This document shows, piece after piece, positions 9,221-21,339 of a DNA stretch of 64,000 bases. How positions within the stretch are numbered: the stretch's first letter is position 1; each line of letters begins with the position of its first letter. The stretch covers positions 30,584,060-30,648,059 of the forward strand of contig NC_081541.1 of the NCBI RefSeq assembly GCF_901000735.1, written 5' to 3'. The notes under the pieces are model-generated. The model searched no databases. It saw only the letters and a program-made list of their open reading frames with translations, and was not told the origin of the DNA. Origin of the DNA: Corylus avellana (taxonomy: Eukaryota > Streptophyta > Magnoliopsida > Fagales > Betulaceae). The position numbers and the translations under genes are program-made.

Positions 9221-10722
9221 ATATATATGGTGCGAAGTTTCATGGTAACTTCATAGCGTGCGTGCCACTTCTTGGTGATAATACGTGACTTGACAAATAA
9301 ATGTCACCAAGATGCATTAATATATATGTAAATTTTGAATTTTTTTTTTTTTTAACATATCATGTTTTGAACTAATCAATCTTTTATATGGCGTTGAAAA
9401 TTTTGTGACACTTGACACATTATTTGTAACACTAAAGTGAACATGAAAATGGAAGTCATTATTCAAACAAGCTATTGAGATAATATGTAAGATTTATTCG
9501 TGGTTAAGAATAGAAAGCATGCAATTTTTGTTACCTCTAAGTTTTGAAGTATTGGAGGAAACCAAAAATTCCAACAAGATGGAGATAATGAAGAACAATA
9601 TTACAGAGAGCTTCACGCAAATTCTTGAAAGTAAACAAATTAATCCATTTAAAAAAAAAAAAGAAAAAAGAAAAAAAGTTAGTATGTGTGAAAGCTTTTG
9701 ATCAAAAAGACAAGTTTACGAAAGAGACTCCGAAAGAATCATAAAAGATATTCCTTCTAAAGGAATTTACCATCGAGTATCAAATAAAAGATCTTTCGGA
9801 ATATACTAGTGGCCAACTCTGATCCCCTTTTCCTTTTCTTATATGTTTGCCTTTATCCCTAGATAATCATGTAAATGCATAAGACTTTTCATACTAAACA
9901 AAATATTAATAGAAATATGTTATGTGATTCTTATATATATTTTTAGTAAGAAAGCGATAAATGAGCATTCCACTCTTAAAAAGGTGTAGTTTGGATGATG
10001 ACTCGTCTTGGTGCATGAATTACCATAGTGACTTCAAATCGCTTTACGAATAGGAGCTTCATCTGCAAAACAAGGTAGAAGTCATTAGAAGCTCGCCAGT
10101 CTAAGAGAGACTCCAACACCCAAATTAGTAGTGGGCTCTAGGACAAAAGGCAAGTGGTGTTTGGCTCAGTAATATAATAATGTGTAAAATGCGTACTAAT
10201 GTCTTATATTTGGCCTTATATACATATATTTGAGTGCTCAAGCGTATTCTAGGGTTTTTTGAAAAAGTTATAGCACGATGCTTCTCTATGACAGCTTGGA
10301 TTTTTTTTAATCAATGTTGCAAAAACTATACATAGTATATAATGCTACGTACCACACAAATATCCCACATGTTGAGTATTGATGGATCTAGAATGAGCCT
10401 GGTACGGACCAGACCAAAGATCCAGCCAAAAGAGAAGCCCAACGAGGCTAATGCTCCGGCATCCATAGCGGGGAACCCTTGATTTCCAAAGTTCACAACT
10501 TCACAGCATGCATACCACTTGGTGATAATACAAAGTTCACTTGACTGGACAAATAAATAGTTCACCAAAATGCATAAATATGTGTATATATATATATATA
10601 TTATTACATATCATGTTTTGGACTAATCAATTTTCTATATGGGCTTGATCATGTGCAATGAATAGTAGTACTCCACGAATATGTCATGAAATACAATTAA
10701 CCTAACAAGCAAAATTCGTTTA
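9221..10722. other. Spacer before SAUR block B
   Basis: AT-rich, no gene seen. 9225-9400 is a diverged copy of 10486-10640 (shared TTGGTGATAATAC, GACAAATAAAT, ACATATCATGTTTTG), an older local duplication of the DNA just left of block B. Confidence 0.55.
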
Positions 10723-10939
10723 CTATGTAAATGAAAATTTTGAGACACATTCACTTTATTTGAACAATTACAGTCATTAATGTAGTTTGACCAAAAAGAG
10801 TTTATTAATGTCATTGCTTTCTTGTTTATTTCTCCAATCATTTTGTGGTGAAGTCCACACAACAATGCAACTAGTTTGTCATCACTCTAAATTATGTACA
10901 ACTATTATAATGTTAAAGCGACTTTGGCAAGAAAACAGG

Positions 10940-10971
10940 TTTTACAAGGGATGAATTCATCCCTTGTAAAA
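10940..10971. promoter_or_regulatory. Perfect 32-bp palindrome (block B copy)
   Basis: Identical to 2709-2740, same distance from the TATA box and ATG of the block B SAUR gene 1. Confidence 0.6.
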
Positions 10972-11093
10972 AACTACAACTATGAGAGTTTCTAGGGGAA
11001 TCATTCATATATATCTCTATATATAAGTCTACCCATTTCTCTCTGCATTCCACTACTCCACTCTGCAAACAAGATTCTTCAGTATTTCCCAGC

Positions 11094-11501
11094 ATGATGA
11101 TAAGTTCAAAGAAACTCATCAAGAGAGCAAGGAAATGGCAGAATTTGTCTACAATCAAGAGGAACAGGGAGAGATGTAGCTCAGTGGTGGCTGATAAGGG
11201 CCATTTTGTTGTCTACACAGCTGATCAAAGACGTTTCATGATTCCCTTATCGTGCCTCAATTCTGAGATATTTAGAGAGCTCTTAAAATTGTCTGAGGAG
11301 GAGTTTGGGCTGCCTGGAGATAGGCCTTTAACATTGTCCTGTGATGCAATCATATTGGAGTACATTGTCAAGTTAATCCAACGAGGTGCAAGTAACGATG
11401 TAGAGAAAGCCTTGCTTATGCCAGTTCCTGCTCATTCTCATCTGTTTTCCATGAAGAACATACAAACCAGCAATTACTTGTTTGCTGTTTCTGATCAATA
11501 A
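11094..11501 (+). CDS. SAUR family auxin-responsive protein, block B gene 1
   Basis: Same 135-aa protein as 2863-3270, with an intact SAUR domain. The coding difference seen is synonymous (CTCATC here for CTCATA near codon 8), so the copies are very young, allelic, or homogenised. Promoter palindrome and TATA box are conserved upstream. Confidence 0.93.
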   Translation: MMISSKKLIKRARKWQNLSTIKRNRERCSSVVADKGHFVVYTADQRRFMIPLSCLNSEIFRELLKLSEEEFGLPGDRPLTLSCDAIILEYIVKLIQRGASNDVEKALLMPVPAHSHLFSMKNIQTSNYLFAVSDQ

Positions 11502-11776
11502 ACTTGGCACTTGTTTGAAAATATTTATTTTCTGCTTTCATTCTACAAAGAAATGGAAGTTGAAATTAGTTCATTGCGAAGAATTTTCAACATTGCAAAC
11601 CAAAATCAAATAAGGTTATCATTTTAGGTATAGTGATCCTGGATAAGTTTAAATTGACATTCTTGTTTACTTAATTAAGCATCTGCGGTTGTTTCTACGT
11701 CTCAAAATTCCGGCCACATGCTTTAAACTCCAGGCCGCATAAGGGCTAACTACTAGCAATAGATCAATGATTTAAT

Positions 11777-11976
11777 ATTGTATCAGAGTTAAGTTCTGAG
11801 TTCGAATCCTGTCTCAAACATTCATTTCCCATTTCAATTAATATTCAATGTATTGGGTCTCATTTATTAAGGGAAAGTTGAACCCACATGTGAAAGAGAG
11901 TGTTAGAATGTAAATTAAATGATTAAATTTGTCATTTCTTATCATCTTAAACTTTAAGGGTAAGTAGCAAGTTTGC
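11777..11976 (+). mobile_element. TRIM-like short LTR element remnant (block B)
   Basis: Block B counterpart of 3546-3745; here the downstream LTR starts TGTTAGAATGTAAA, closer to the family form. Confidence 0.55.
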
Positions 11977-12563
11977 ATGATAGAATAATGCTATACATCT
12001 TCCTTGATCACCCCTGTATCCCTTTAAACTCTATGTGATGTGGTCTCTCAAAGCTTATATGGCGTGATCCCCCATAGCATTTAGTGCATAGAGACTGGTT
12101 TTTTGGTGGGATGACAATGCCACGGGCTTGGGGGAATGGAGGGTAATGCAAAATTCAATCCTTGTTCCGGTCATTCATTTCATATTTCAATTATTTCTCA
12201 ATATTTTTTTATTAGTCCCAAATATGATGCATTGATACAGGCAGAGATCTGTGAGCCACAGGTTCTGTTGTTAGGCAGTTCATGGACATGTTGGGTCCAA
12301 CAAGCTGTCTTTTCACCTCATAGTTGTACAGAACAGAACCAGCCACAACTTTGTTATCTTTCAATCCTGTCAAATATTCAGAATTATGAGAATTTGAAAG
12401 CATTTGGTTCATCTTATACGGCACTATATATGCTCCACAGTAATGTGCTGACTGATTATCAAACATAGGAAACATGCCACCTCCCAAACAGCACCAAAAA
12501 CTAGACATCACATGGATTTGCTTCCCATGAATCCCTGCAGAGGAAAAGTTTCACTCAAGGGGC

Positions 12564-12569
12564 TGTCTC
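12564..12569 (+). promoter_or_regulatory. Auxin response element TGTCTC (block B)
   Basis: Counterpart of 4333-4338 upstream of the second SAUR of block B. Confidence 0.55.
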
Positions 12570-12691
12570 TTCCCTTCCCTAGCTTGTGAATATATATAAC
12601 CAAATCCCTGCATTGCCTTCTATCCATGACAACAACAGACCTCCCCTTTCTTCTTCAATCTCAAATTTCTCTCTGCAATATTTCCCACAAA

Positions 12692-13096
12692 ATGATCAGT
12701 GCTAAGAAGCTCATCACAATGGCAAGGAGGTGGCAAAAGGTCACCAATATCAAGAGAAAAAGAATCACATTTCCAAGATCCACTGGAAAGGGTCACTTTG
12801 TTATGTACACTGCTGACCAGAGACGCTTTGTGCTTCCATTAGAGTATCTTAACAAGGAAATCTTCAAGGAGCTGTTCAGAATGGCAGAAGAGGTGTTTGG
12901 GCTGCCGAGAAATGGGCCTATTAAGTTGCCATGTGATGCAGCTTCTATGGAGTATGTAATTGCTATGATCCAACACAATATAGAGCATATCCTGGAGAAA
13001 GCATTGGCCATAGCCATAGAGACGGGTTGCTGCCCATCATGTTCATATGGAGCTCCAGATCCACCTAACCAACAAACACTAATCTGCAGCTTTTGA
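12692..13096 (+). CDS. SAUR family auxin-responsive protein, block B gene 2
   Basis: 134-aa SAUR from MISAKKLIT, complete domain. It differs from the block A copy at two adjacent residues (IEHILE for IEQNLE) in the helix after the conserved core. The in-frame ATG at 12626 is disfavoured for the same reason as in block A: it sits at the expected transcription start just after the TATA box. Confidence 0.93.
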   Translation: MISAKKLITMARRWQKVTNIKRKRITFPRSTGKGHFVMYTADQRRFVLPLEYLNKEIFKELFRMAEEVFGLPRNGPIKLPCDAASMEYVIAMIQHNIEHILEKALAIAIETGCCPSCSYGAPDPPNQQTLICSF

Positions 13097-16000
13097 AGAA
13101 CATGTACTGTAAATGATTTATATGGATATAATGATACTCAAAATAGAATTTTCAATTATATTTCTTTAATGTTTGGTTGTCTTTTGGATAAAAAAAATAT
13201 GGTATTTATCATTTATGCCTACAAATCAGGAGGATGCATCACTTCTATAAAAATCTGGAAAGAATCATACACAGCTTAGATTCAAGTTAATAATAGTTGG
13301 ATTCAGTGTAGATAATCACATGTAACAAATGTCATAGTTCAAATTCAAGACCATTGTAATGGATAATGGTAAATTTAATTATTTATCCAAATTTTCACTT
13401 CACCAGCTACGTGTTTATTAGTGTCTTTGGTGGGGTTGGATTAGGGTATGGCTAACCGACTTGAAGGAACACCTGCTGTTTTCTCGTCTAGTCTCATCCT
13501 GTCATTAGTTCCTAGTAAGTGTTATTAACTTATCCATTTTATAATCTTATCCATTTTGATTCATATGAAACAATATTGTGAAATTGCTGTAGACAATGAC
13601 ATAACTAAACATTCTATCTAAACAGATATAAGTAGTAGAATTTGTTGAGTGACATGTTTATGCAATAAATCTTGCTTGTTGGAGATGACATATAGCTCCT
13701 ACATATGTTCGAAGGAGATATGGGCCGGCTAACCCCATCATGTGCCTGGACCTTTGTGACTATTTTAAATGGGCTAGGGCAGGGAAGAAATCAAAAAATT
13801 TCATTTGGAGGGTCAAAATATGAATAAGGAATCAAATTTAATTCTAATAGGGATTAAAAAAAAAAAAAATGAAAACCAAGAGAGGCCATAGCTCCCCTTA
13901 CTTTGTATGCAGTTCTATAACTAGGCTTGAGGGTTGGACTATTAAAAACGTGGTCTTCAGTATCGAAAAATTAGCATTATTTGCTGATCGGGTTTGAGAA
14001 AATTCTTTCAATTCAATTTGAAGGAAAATTTTATCCATTTCAATTTCATAGCTTCTTTTGAGCCGCACATTTCTTCGTTATAGGCAGCTGATGGATATTT
14101 GGTGTGCAAGTGTGTAACAAACTTGTCTTCTTAACTCATATATATACAAAACAAAATGCCTCACCTAGACAGAAGGGCGGGATTAAAATTTTAGTTTTGG
14201 GGGCAAAGCTAAAAAAGAAGAATTTTTTAGGGACCAAAAAAAAATTATATGTATATATATATAATCCAAACATGCATTTTTCCCCTAGGACCCCTACCTT
14301 CACGTGGATTTGTTTACCATGAATTCTTGGCACCCTAGAAGCTTATTTTGTGGTAGGCCTAACTTGTGAGTCCTTGCACAAAGCCTAGTAGCAGCAATAT
14401 TCTTAATGAGCAACCTATTTCAATAAGTAACAAGTGTTATTTAATATTTTTGGGTTTTTCAAAAATTAATGTTTATGTTCTTAAGTTAGTAGAATGACAA
14501 TAAATAAACCGTTTATGTAAGGTAGCGGTTGTGCCTTGCTTAACATGTGTGCAGGCTTGTGATTATCCAAAGCTTGTAGCTACCAACTGGCGCGGCTTCC
14601 CATTGGTTCCCATAAAGTCTGGAATATTTTAGCAATGCATACGGAAATTAAGCAGGGGTAAATGATTAAATTAAGGGCTAATGGAGTGTGACTTGACTTT
14701 AAAAGGGGAACAAAATCAAGATAGTGTAGAAGAAATCTTCGAAATGACTCATTGGTTCAAGTCATTCAATTAAATTACATTTCCTTTACCCAAAAAAATA
14801 AATAAAGAAGATTCATTGGTTGGTCAAATAATGGAAACCACCACAGCTGGTGTGAATTCCCTCTTCTTCTTTTTTCCTTTTTCTGATTTTTTTCTCTTTA
14901 TAACTTTGTTGGAGTAGAAGGGGAGGGTTTGGTGAAGCTTAGTTGGTCGATCACGTTTCCTTTAATTTCTTTCCAAACAAAGCAATGTAAACTCACATTT
15001 TCAGACTTATGGCGACTACAGACTTGTAAAAATAGCCTAAGCCCTCCTAATTCTTGATTCAAGTGAAGTAATTGGCTTGCCTTCGGTGCAAAAATTATTG
15101 AAAATCTCCCGTACAAAAATAAACAGCGAAGATTATAAGGTTGGAGCAGAACTCCGGTTATTTTCCGCTCGAAGTAATTTCTACAAATTATTTTTGCACA
15201 GAAAGATCTCGAGCAATTCTTTCACAGGAAGCGAGCCAAACTCGATTCAAATTACCAATATGATCATTACCAGCCAGTCAATCTTAATATGGGATTGAGA
15301 TCCCCTCAGATTTTTTAGAATATGAGATTCTCAGATTTTTAAATCTGAGCCCTTCATTATATCTAATGGTCTAAAAAATGTTATAATAGTATTTGAATGA
15401 GGGAAGTGGTTTAATATGCTTTAGAGTCCGTTTGAGAAACAGAGTTTTTTAGTTAAAAAGCGTTTTTTGGCAAAAGCTTCATTTTTAAGCTTTTGCCAAA
15501 AAAGCGTTTTGGTCATTTTTTGGCTTTTTGGACCTTTAAAAACGTTTCAAATTTCTTTTACCAAACAGATATTTTTTTCTTCAAATAGACTTTTTGAGTG
15601 TTAAGCGCACTTTAGACTCCTCAAACGCAAACCTAAATTGGCCCTTAGTGAGCCTAATGTGAATTCAACGAATCTAATTTTTTATTCCTTTTTCTTGTTG
15701 CAAAAGAAAAAGGAAAAATCTCAGAGCCAAGACATACAAATAAAGATACATGCTGACCATGCTTGTCAAACATTTTTGTTAATGTCAATTATAGTTGACT
15801 CCATAGACAGTGAACTTGCCGGTCAATGGTTTCCAAATAAGCCAAGTAAATCTCCACCCACAACAATTCTTCCTATTCACATTAATAGGTGACATTTTTC
15901 AAGTCTTTCTAGGCTTAAATTTTGTAATTTAAAAATTCAAATTGCATCACTCTCTAAAAAAAACATTCATTTCCAACAATAACTAATACTTTGGAAGTTT

Positions 16001-16726
16001 TTATTTTTATTTTTATTTTTTATAGATTAAACAAGAGATTATAACAAACAATAAAGGGCTATGCAACCTAACAATAAGTCTAAAAACGACACCATCAGTA
16101 TGCGTAAACAAAAATTAAAAGGGAATGCATCAAATAAATGGCGCGACCCTATATTTTTTCGGCACAAAGACCAAAAAACTTGATGACCAATTAAGGTAGT
16201 TTGAAAATGTGCACTAGAGATGGTGCACACAAGAAATATACTTCGGAAGTTCAATTGGCAATCAATTGACCAAGAAATCCTATCCCATAGGCTTCTAGCT
16301 AGCTAGGAGATAGTCTAATGAGCATGAATAAGAAGCAAATTACTTATCTATTTTGGTTTGAAGTAAATTTTATGGATTTAATGGTGTATATGTTACTATA
16401 TCATTTAAAATTTTTAAATAACATAGCGTTATGTACACTGACACTACACAATTAGATGTAATAAAACAAAATCTTGTCCTTAAAATGAATATTCTTCACT
16501 TCGATGATGATAGTCAATGCTATAAAGTAAGTGTTCATTAAATTCTATATTTAAATTATTTAAATTTTTACCTAACATTAATTGGATCTCACCCTTTTAT
16601 GATCACTTTGCTTACCTAGATACATAAATCAATATTTTCCATTTATCTCACATTTTATACTTGAAAAATATTTGAAATATATTTACATATTAACCTAATT
16701 GTCTACGTCCAATTGATCAAATAATT
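13097..16726. other. Intergenic DNA of block B
   Basis: Counterpart of 4866-8230. No gene recognised. Holds the 289-bp B-specific stretch (13456-13744) and a second copy of the MITE-like element (about 15414-15649). Confidence 0.6.
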
Positions 16727-17120
16727 TTTTTTTTTTTTTTGAAACAATTTCTCTTGCTTTTCATTTCATAAAAGCCAGAGTACATGACTCTATATAGAAA
16801 GAGCTTAAAGCTCTTGGGATACAATATCGAATATACAACTGGGTACTTCGTCCTTCCAGATACGATCGATGGGACCGTTTATCGCAAATTTCGCCAATTC
16901 ATGAGCCGCTGCGTTTGCCCCCCTTTTGACATGTCTCACCTCCCATCGCCTAAAATCCCCCAGAAGTGTTTGTGAGTCCTCAACCACTTGTCCATATCGG
17001 CTCCACTGATATTCCTTACAGTTTATAACTTAGACTACCGTTTTACAATCTCCTTCAAAAATGGCGTCTTGGATTCCCAGTTCACAGCAGAGTTCAATGG
17101 CCCTAAGTGATCAAATAATT
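16714..17120 (-). mobile_element. 5'-truncated LINE insertion with 13-bp target duplication
   Basis: An insert of 381 bp (16727-17107) is flanked by TGATCAAATAATT on both sides; block A has the empty site with one copy. It begins with a poly-T run (poly-A tail of a minus-strand element). The minus strand encodes the C-terminal RNase H domain of a plant LINE reverse transcriptase (GDFRRWEVRHVKRGANAAAHELAK, 16805-16987). Upstream, a LELGI..EGDC-type segment is interrupted by a stop. Typical target-primed reverse transcription product, dead on arrival. Confidence 0.88.
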
Positions 17121-17715
17121 AAGAGTGTATAATTAACAAGTCAACCAAATTTTTTGGTCAACCATTTCATCAAGTAAAGACGGTCACATTAACTACTTAA
17201 ATTGACGGTCAATCTTTCAATTTTTTTTTTTTTTTTTTGGCTCCATTTTTTCAATGGGAAAATTAATTGTGAACACAATTAAGGCAGCCTTCAACTTTGA
17301 CCTCTTGATATATATATTTGGAATAGGATTGTTTCCCGTTTATTTGAATTAGAGAATATTAAGTTAATTAATTATATGTGAGGTGTATTCTAGATATCCG
17401 TTGTCTATGTACAATTGATCAAATAATTAAGAGTGTATAATTAACAAGTCAACCAAATTTTTTGGTCAACCATTTCATTCAGTAAAGACGGTCACATTAA
17501 TTACTTAAATTGACGGTCAATCTTTCATTTTTATTTTTATTTTTTTTTGGCTCCTTTTTTTCAATGGGAAAATTAATTGTGAACACAATTAAGGCAGCCT
17601 TCAACGTCTTGACCTCTTGATATATATATTTGGAATAGGATTGTTTCCCATTCATTTGAATCAGAGAATATCAATTTAATTAATTATATGTTTGGTGTAT
17701 TCTATATATCCGTTG
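17108..17715. repeat. Tandem duplication, two units of about 308 bp
   Basis: Units 17108-17415 and 17416-about 17715 share the TGATCAAATAATTAAGAG start, the ACGGTCAATCTTTCA segment and the GGCAGCCTTCAAC segment, with a handful of differences. Only the first part of one unit is present in block A before the gap. Confidence 0.85.
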
Positions 17716-18060
17716 ACTTTCATGTTTTGCTCCTTTATTCCAAAGGATAATTAGTACTTGGTCCAAGTCAAGCAGAAAAAAGAGAAGGGCAAAGCTTTCT
17801 ACTGTACATATTTGTTTGATAAACGTTTTTCATGATTTTGGTACTGCACTATTCATCTCATTTTTTTATTTTTTTAATATTCTCTTATCAAATAAAAAAG
17901 TCACTACAAAACAATTTTTTTTTTTTATTTTTTCATACCAAACATTATTACTTTTTCACTATTAAAAAAAAAATTCTTACTTTTTTTCACATCAATTATT
18001 TTTTGCTACAGTATCTAACCAAAATCAAAACAAAATCGTTTATCCAACTAACCTTGGGCT
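17716..18060. other. Upstream region of LHT-like gene 1
   Basis: AT-rich with several T-runs; nothing recognisable except the proximal promoter at its end. Confidence 0.6.
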
Positions 18061-18068
18061 TATAAATA
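18061..18068 (+). promoter_or_regulatory. TATA box of LHT-like gene 1
   Basis: TATAAATA, 40 bp before the ATG at 18108; implies a very short 5' leader. Confidence 0.65.
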
Positions 18069-18107
18069 GACTTTCATTTCAACTGATGGTTTTTGTGAAA
18101 GTGTGAA

Positions 18108-20404
18108 ATGGATGAAGCTGTGGAAAGAAGCTCCACCCCAGTAACACCAAGCCCACCGATTTCAGCCCCTCCGTCACAGTTTCACTCCCCATCTTTGTCT
18201 CGATCCCCGCTCCTGGCGGCCGATGACCACCCACAAACCGAAATCACAGGCAAAACCACCCCGAAAGCTTCTCGAACTCCACGGTTCATTACTCCTTTGG
18301 GGAGCCCGATCCGGCGGGCTCTCCACCTTACAAAGCTTGACCCTCAAGATGCTTGGCTCCCAATCACCGAGTCCAGAAACGGGAATGCATACTACGCTGC
18401 CTTTCACACCCTATGTTCTGGGATTGGGATTCAAGCCCTTGTGCTTCCTGTTGCCTTCACTATTCTAGGGTGGTAAGTAGACATTAATTTCCTGGTCAAA
18501 ATAAGATATCATATGAAGTTTGGTCCATCATATGTATTTAGTTTTTGTTAGAATATATGATATGGTATATATTCTGTATTCTACAATTGATTGTAATCAG
18601 ATCAAATCATTACCATACTAATCTTTTAAACATCATTAAGAACAAGAGCACAATATAATTCTATTGGTCTCTTTTGTAGTGTTAGACGTATATAAGTTTT
18701 TAACACCGAATCACTCGTAATTTTTTTTTTTTTTCTTTATTCTGCCTTTCTATTTTAATATTTCATTTTATTGCAAGTTTCTTAGTTTTTACATGGTTAA
18801 ACAAGGCTGTCTCACTCAAGTGCTTGGTTTTAGGACATGGGGAATCATAAGCTTGACTCTAGCATTCATATGGCAACTTTACACCCTATACTTGCTGGTG
18901 GAACTCCATGAATCAACTGAAACCGGCCTGCGCTACAGCAGATATATGCAACTTTGTGGTGCAACTTTTGGTAAGCTTTTGAGTTTTGATCATACATATG
19001 CTTAAGTTGAATCCCTTAATTATCTTATCAGATGTGCTTCTAAGTATACCCTCTTTAATGTGACAATAAAAATTACTATTAAATTTTGAATTCAATTGTA
19101 ATTTTTACTATCATGTTAAAAAGTGTGTACCTATTTGTACCTGAGAGTGCATGTAGCTAGCATTTCTTTATCCGACCGACTAATCCCCCCGAGGTCTTAA
19201 AATAGCAATGTTTTTTTGTTTAAAAGCTTGCTGGATTTTGTCTTGATTTGTGGTCTCTCAGGTGACAAGCTTATGAAGTTGTTAGCTGGATTTCCAATCC
19301 TTTACCTATCAGCAGGCACATGCGTGGCCCTGATCATCATCGGAGGATCGACGTCTAAGATGTTCTTTCAGATTGTGTGCGGGGCCACGTGCGCGGCAGA
19401 TCCGCCACTAACAACCGTAGAGTGGTACTTGGTGTTTACATCAGCCGCAGTTCTTTTGTCTCAGCTGCCCAGCTTGAACTCCATTGCTGGGGTGTCATTG
19501 ATAGGTGGCCTTAAATCACTATTTATCACTTTTAAAAAAATAAATAAATAAATAAATAATAATAATAATAGTAAATTTAATTATATTTAATAATAAATTT
19601 AATTATTTAATTAATATTTTAACAGGTGCTATCACGGCTATCGGGTATTGCACGCTAATATGGGTGCTGTCAGTGGCCAAGGGAAGGCTGCCCAATGTGT
19701 CCTACAATCCAGTGCAAGCAAAGACACAAATTGCTCAGGTTTTTAGCGTCCTAAATGCACTTGGAATTGTTGCTTTTGCTTTCAGAGGCCACAATCTTAT
19801 ACTTGAGATTCAGGTATATCATATATATATATATATATAGGATAAATTTAATTATTTAATTATTATTTTAATACTCTTCCCCATGTATAGACTCAAACCC
19901 AAACTTAATAAGTAAGGTCCAACGTATAAAACATTTTAGTTAAAATAAAAGGTGACTTGATCATGAAGATAGAATTCGAACTCCATGAGGGCATTTGAAA
20001 ATGGCTGTCGTAAGTGATAAAATTATGTTTTCCTCTCTTATTGGCATCTGAAATCAACAAATTTTATAAACTTCCTTTCTTATAAGTTCTTAGAAAATCA
20101 ACAAGCAATCCGGTTGTCATGCATGTGGAAAACTTTTGTTTTGATTCTGTGAGACAACCCATGTGAACAATTATCTGGCTTGCCCATGTTTTTTGCCTTC
20201 TTCACGTTACTTCCAAGGATTTGGTATCAAAATCTCATACAAGAAAAAATATCATATGGACCACCGGATTTTGACAAATTGCATTGAGTTGACTTTTGAG
20301 CCGAAGATGTTGACTTTATAATTCCTACATGATGCCCTTGTTCATGGCCATGGAATCGATTGAGATCACCTTTCCCCAACAATTAAGGGGCATATAAACA
20401 TGGC

Positions 20405-20438
<34 letters not shown>

Positions 20439-21339
20439 TTTTTGGGAGAAAAAAAAAATAATAATAATAAGTTTAGATGGGTTAATGTCCCATAAAAACA
20501 TATAATTTTTGGGGAGGTTTATATATTACGACGCTTAGCTTATATTGGTAAATACTTTTTTGTTTTTTAAAGTATTAATTAAATAATTAAATTTAACACT
20601 TTTAAATAATCTTGTTTGTGGCAGGCCACTATGCCTTCAAGCGAAAAGCATCCATCACGAGTGCCAATGTGGAAGGGTGTAAAACTTGCATATCTACTGA
20701 TAGCAATGTGCTTATTCCCCCTTTCAATAGGAGGTTATTGGGCATACGGTCAAATGGTACCCTATTTTCCTTATGTGACAAAATTTTGGATCATAACATT
20801 GTGTCATGTTGAATTCCAATATAAAAATTTTTGTTCAATTTTATCAACAGATACCAGAAAACGGGGGCATGCTAACGGCCTTGTACTCGTTCCACGGGCA
20901 TGACACGTCGCAATTTATTATAGGACTAACAAGCTTGTTCGTCATAATTAGTGCCGTGAGCTCGTTCCAAATCTACGGCATGCCAACGTTTGATGTCATG
21001 GAGTCCATGTACACTAGGAGGAAGAAGCAGGCATGCCCGTGGTGGCTCCGGGTAATTTTCCGAGCAAAGTTTGGATACATCATGTTCTTTGTGGCGGTGG
21101 CCCTGCCGTTCTTGGGAAGCCTGGCAGGTCTAATCGGAGGGATCGCGTTGCCAGTGACCTTAGCTTATCCATGTTTTATGTGGCTCAAGATTAAGAAGCC
21201 CAAGATGTACAGCCTAAGATGGTGGCTTAACTTGGGACTAGGGGTCCTTGGAATGGCATTAAGTGGGGTTGTGACAGCAGCTGGAGTGTATGTTGTAATT
21301 GAAACTGGTGTTAAGGTGAATTTCTTCAAGCCTCAGTAA
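18108..21339 (+). CDS. Lysine/histidine transporter-like 8 (LHT8-like) gene 1, intact
   Basis: Amino-acid transporter of the AAAP family (LHT subfamily), an H+-coupled plasma-membrane importer by family precedent. Six exons by GT-AG junctions: 18108-18472, 18834-18970, 19262-19504, 19626-19813, 20625-20756, 20851-21339; 517 aa, near the length of Arabidopsis LHT8. A cytosolic Ser/Pro-rich N-tail (about 1-80) precedes DAWLPITESRNGNAYYAAFH, the family's entry to the first membrane helix. Hallmarks follow: SAGTCVALIIIGG, TTVEWYLVF, AFRGHNLILEIQ, PMWKGVK, GGYWAYG, GSLAGLIGG and a terminal FFKPQ. About ten membrane helices are expected. The third intron (19505-19625) is absent from the other two copies. 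First of three co-directional paralogues. Substrate not deducible. Confidence 0.93.

Larger units (their letters stand above)
10723..17219. repeat. SAUR block B (near-identical to 2491-8316)
   Basis: Second copy of the SAUR block, continuous on its left into DNA that block A lacks because of the LTR insertion. It carries 289 bp at 13456-13744 that is replaced by 11 bp in A, and a LINE insertion at 16727-17107 absent from A. Confidence 0.9.
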
